Part shown: positions 63,284 through 64,000 of the stretch, piece after piece
Numbering within the stretch: position 1 is the first letter of the stretch
Layout: every line of letters starts with the position of its first letter
NCBI RefSeq assembly: GCF_012911605.1
Contig: NZ_JAAMPT010000206.1
Span: 160,496-224,495 of the forward strand
DNA length: 64,000 nt
Direction: 5' to 3'
Source of the DNA: Flavobacterium solisilvae
GTDB taxonomy: Bacteria > Bacteroidota > Bacteroidia > Flavobacteriales > Flavobacteriaceae
The notes under the pieces: model-generated
Databases searched by the model: none
Told to the model about the DNA's origin: nothing
Seen by the model: the letters and a program-made list of their open reading frames with translations, nothing else
Made by a program: the position numbers and the translations under genes

Positions 63284-63306
63284 CGGGAAAACGATTAAGC
63301 GAGTAA

Positions 63307-63336
63307 CAAAGGTACTCTTTAAATTGATAGTACCAA
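63307..63336 (-). promoter_or_regulatory. Bacteroidota promoter for the regulator-headed operon
   Basis: On the minus strand TTG (63336-63334), a 19-base spacer, then TACCTTTG (63314-63307) match the -33/-7 consensus. The -7 box is 23 bases before the regulator ATG. It is well placed to drive the 45.3-63.3 kb run. Confidence 0.65.
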
Positions 63337-63449
63337 TAATTTTTCAAAAAAATCGATGAAAGCAACATCACAAAAAATCAAAAGCAATTTCATTAAAGAA
63401 AAAATGCATAAATCCACTCAATCCGCAGCAAAAAATAACCTTAATTTCC

Positions 63450-64000
63450 TTAACTCTCTATATGGTTCAAAAAGAAACGAGCAAAGCGAGTAAATCCGTA
63501 AAATCTGTATAATCCGTGGCAAAAAAACCACGAGCAAAGCGAATACATCCATGAAATCAACCAAACCATTTCGTGCCAATTCGTAAAATTTGTATCAACA
63601 CCACAAACTTAACTACTCTTAACTCTCTACATGGTACAAAAAGAAACGAGCAAAGCGAGTAAATCCGTAAAATCTGTACAATCCGTGGCAAAAACCAACG
63701 AGCAAAGCGAGTACATCCATGAAATCAACCAAACCATTTCGTGCCAATTCGTGAAATTTGTGTCAAAATCACAAACTTAACTACTCCTAACTCTCTACAT
63801 GGTTCAAAAAGAAACGAGCAAAGCGAGTAAATCCGTAAAATCTGTACAATCCGTGGCAAAAAACAACGAGCAAAGCGAGTACATCCATGAAATCAACCAA
63901 ACCATTTCGTGCCAATTCGTAAAATTTGTGTCAACATCACAAACTTAACTACTCTTAACTCTCTACATGGTTCAAAAAGAAACGAGCAAAGCGAGTAAAT
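63450..64000. repeat. Long tandem repeat, unit 168-169 bases, at least three copies, running off the right edge
   Basis: The marker AAGAAACGAG starts at 63472, 63641, 63809 and 63977, giving steps of 169, 168 and 168 bases. Each unit also contains GAGCAAAGCGAGTA twice, followed by AAATCCGT or CATCCAT, then CCAAACCATTTCGTGCCAATTCGT and TAACTCTCTACATGG. Copies differ by point changes only. A degenerate partial unit (AATCCACTCAATCCGCAGCAAAAA) lies at about 63410-63435. The spacers are not unique, so this is not a CRISPR array, and I find no long reading frame. Confidence 0.9.

Noticed and set aside
63450..64000. Possible CRISPR array
   Set aside because: Units are ~168 bases, nearly identical throughout, with no unique spacers, and no cas genes are present.

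Overview
The window looks like a chromosome segment of a Flavobacterium-like member of the Bacteroidota. The evidence is: AT-rich DNA; type IX secretion (T9SS) C-terminal sorting domains; a PorV/PorQ-family protein; a DUF4105 protein; Bacteroidota-type promoters (TTG/TTTG, a 17-21 base spacer, then TAnnTTTG); and a conserved-looking core run recQ - kdsD - tatC - CMD protein - lptB - (accessory genes) - pssA. No rRNA, tRNA, insertion sequence, integrase or CRISPR array was seen.

Layout. (1) Bases 1-8.5 kb hold the tail of a T9SS cargo gene, a lipoprotein, an FAD-dependent dehydrogenase, a DUF2891 protein, a small conserved-looking protein and a 1,467-residue secreted T9SS cargo protein. (2) Bases 8.6-18.7 kb are a housekeeping/envelope block: an HNH nuclease, recQ, kdsD (Kdo supply), tatC, an AhpD-like protein, lptB (LPS export), then an accessory pair (DUF5808 protein and an auto-inhibited Fic protein), pssA, a PorV/PorQ-like protein and a DUF4105 protein. 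(3) Bases 18.7-44.4 kb are a minus-strand run of 23 genes reading from Wzm/Wzt ABC exporter genes at 44.4 kb. It passes through a VioA-like aminotransferase/acetyltransferase/GT56 set and about 14 glycosyltransferases, plus FkbM, asparagine-synthase-like and O-antigen ligase/polymerase genes, and ends at a WbaP/WcaJ-type initiating glycosylphosphotransferase. (4) At 44.5 kb a single plus-strand gene encodes a CpsB/YwqE-type PHP phosphatase. (5) Bases 45.3-63.3 kb are a second minus-strand run, headed by a winged-helix regulator. It contains an FdtB-like aminotransferase, a decayed flippase/unknown fusion scar, wecB, Wzx, an EpsG-like polymerase, CapA, an ATP-grasp ligase, a PglF/PglE/PglD/PglC-like set for a bacillosamine-type sugar and its priming transfer, and the Wza/Wzc export pair. 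(6) The right edge (63.45 kb to the end) is a 168/169-base tandem repeat that runs off the window.

Working model (inference). Two glycan assembly routes sit side by side: an ABC-transporter (Wzm/Wzt) route and a Wzx/Wzy/Wza/Wzc route. Each run has its own initiating phosphoglycosyltransferase and its own amino-sugar genes, and the tyrosine kinase Wzc and its presumed phosphatase are convergent and overlap at their 3' ends. Genes overlap or lie within a few bases over long stretches, so each run is probably transcribed as one or a few operons. The most notable points are the CapA/ATP-grasp couple, the recombination scar in front of wecB, the shared 5' modules of three GT2 genes, a RecQ lacking its zinc-binding cysteines, and the tandem repeat next to the locus.
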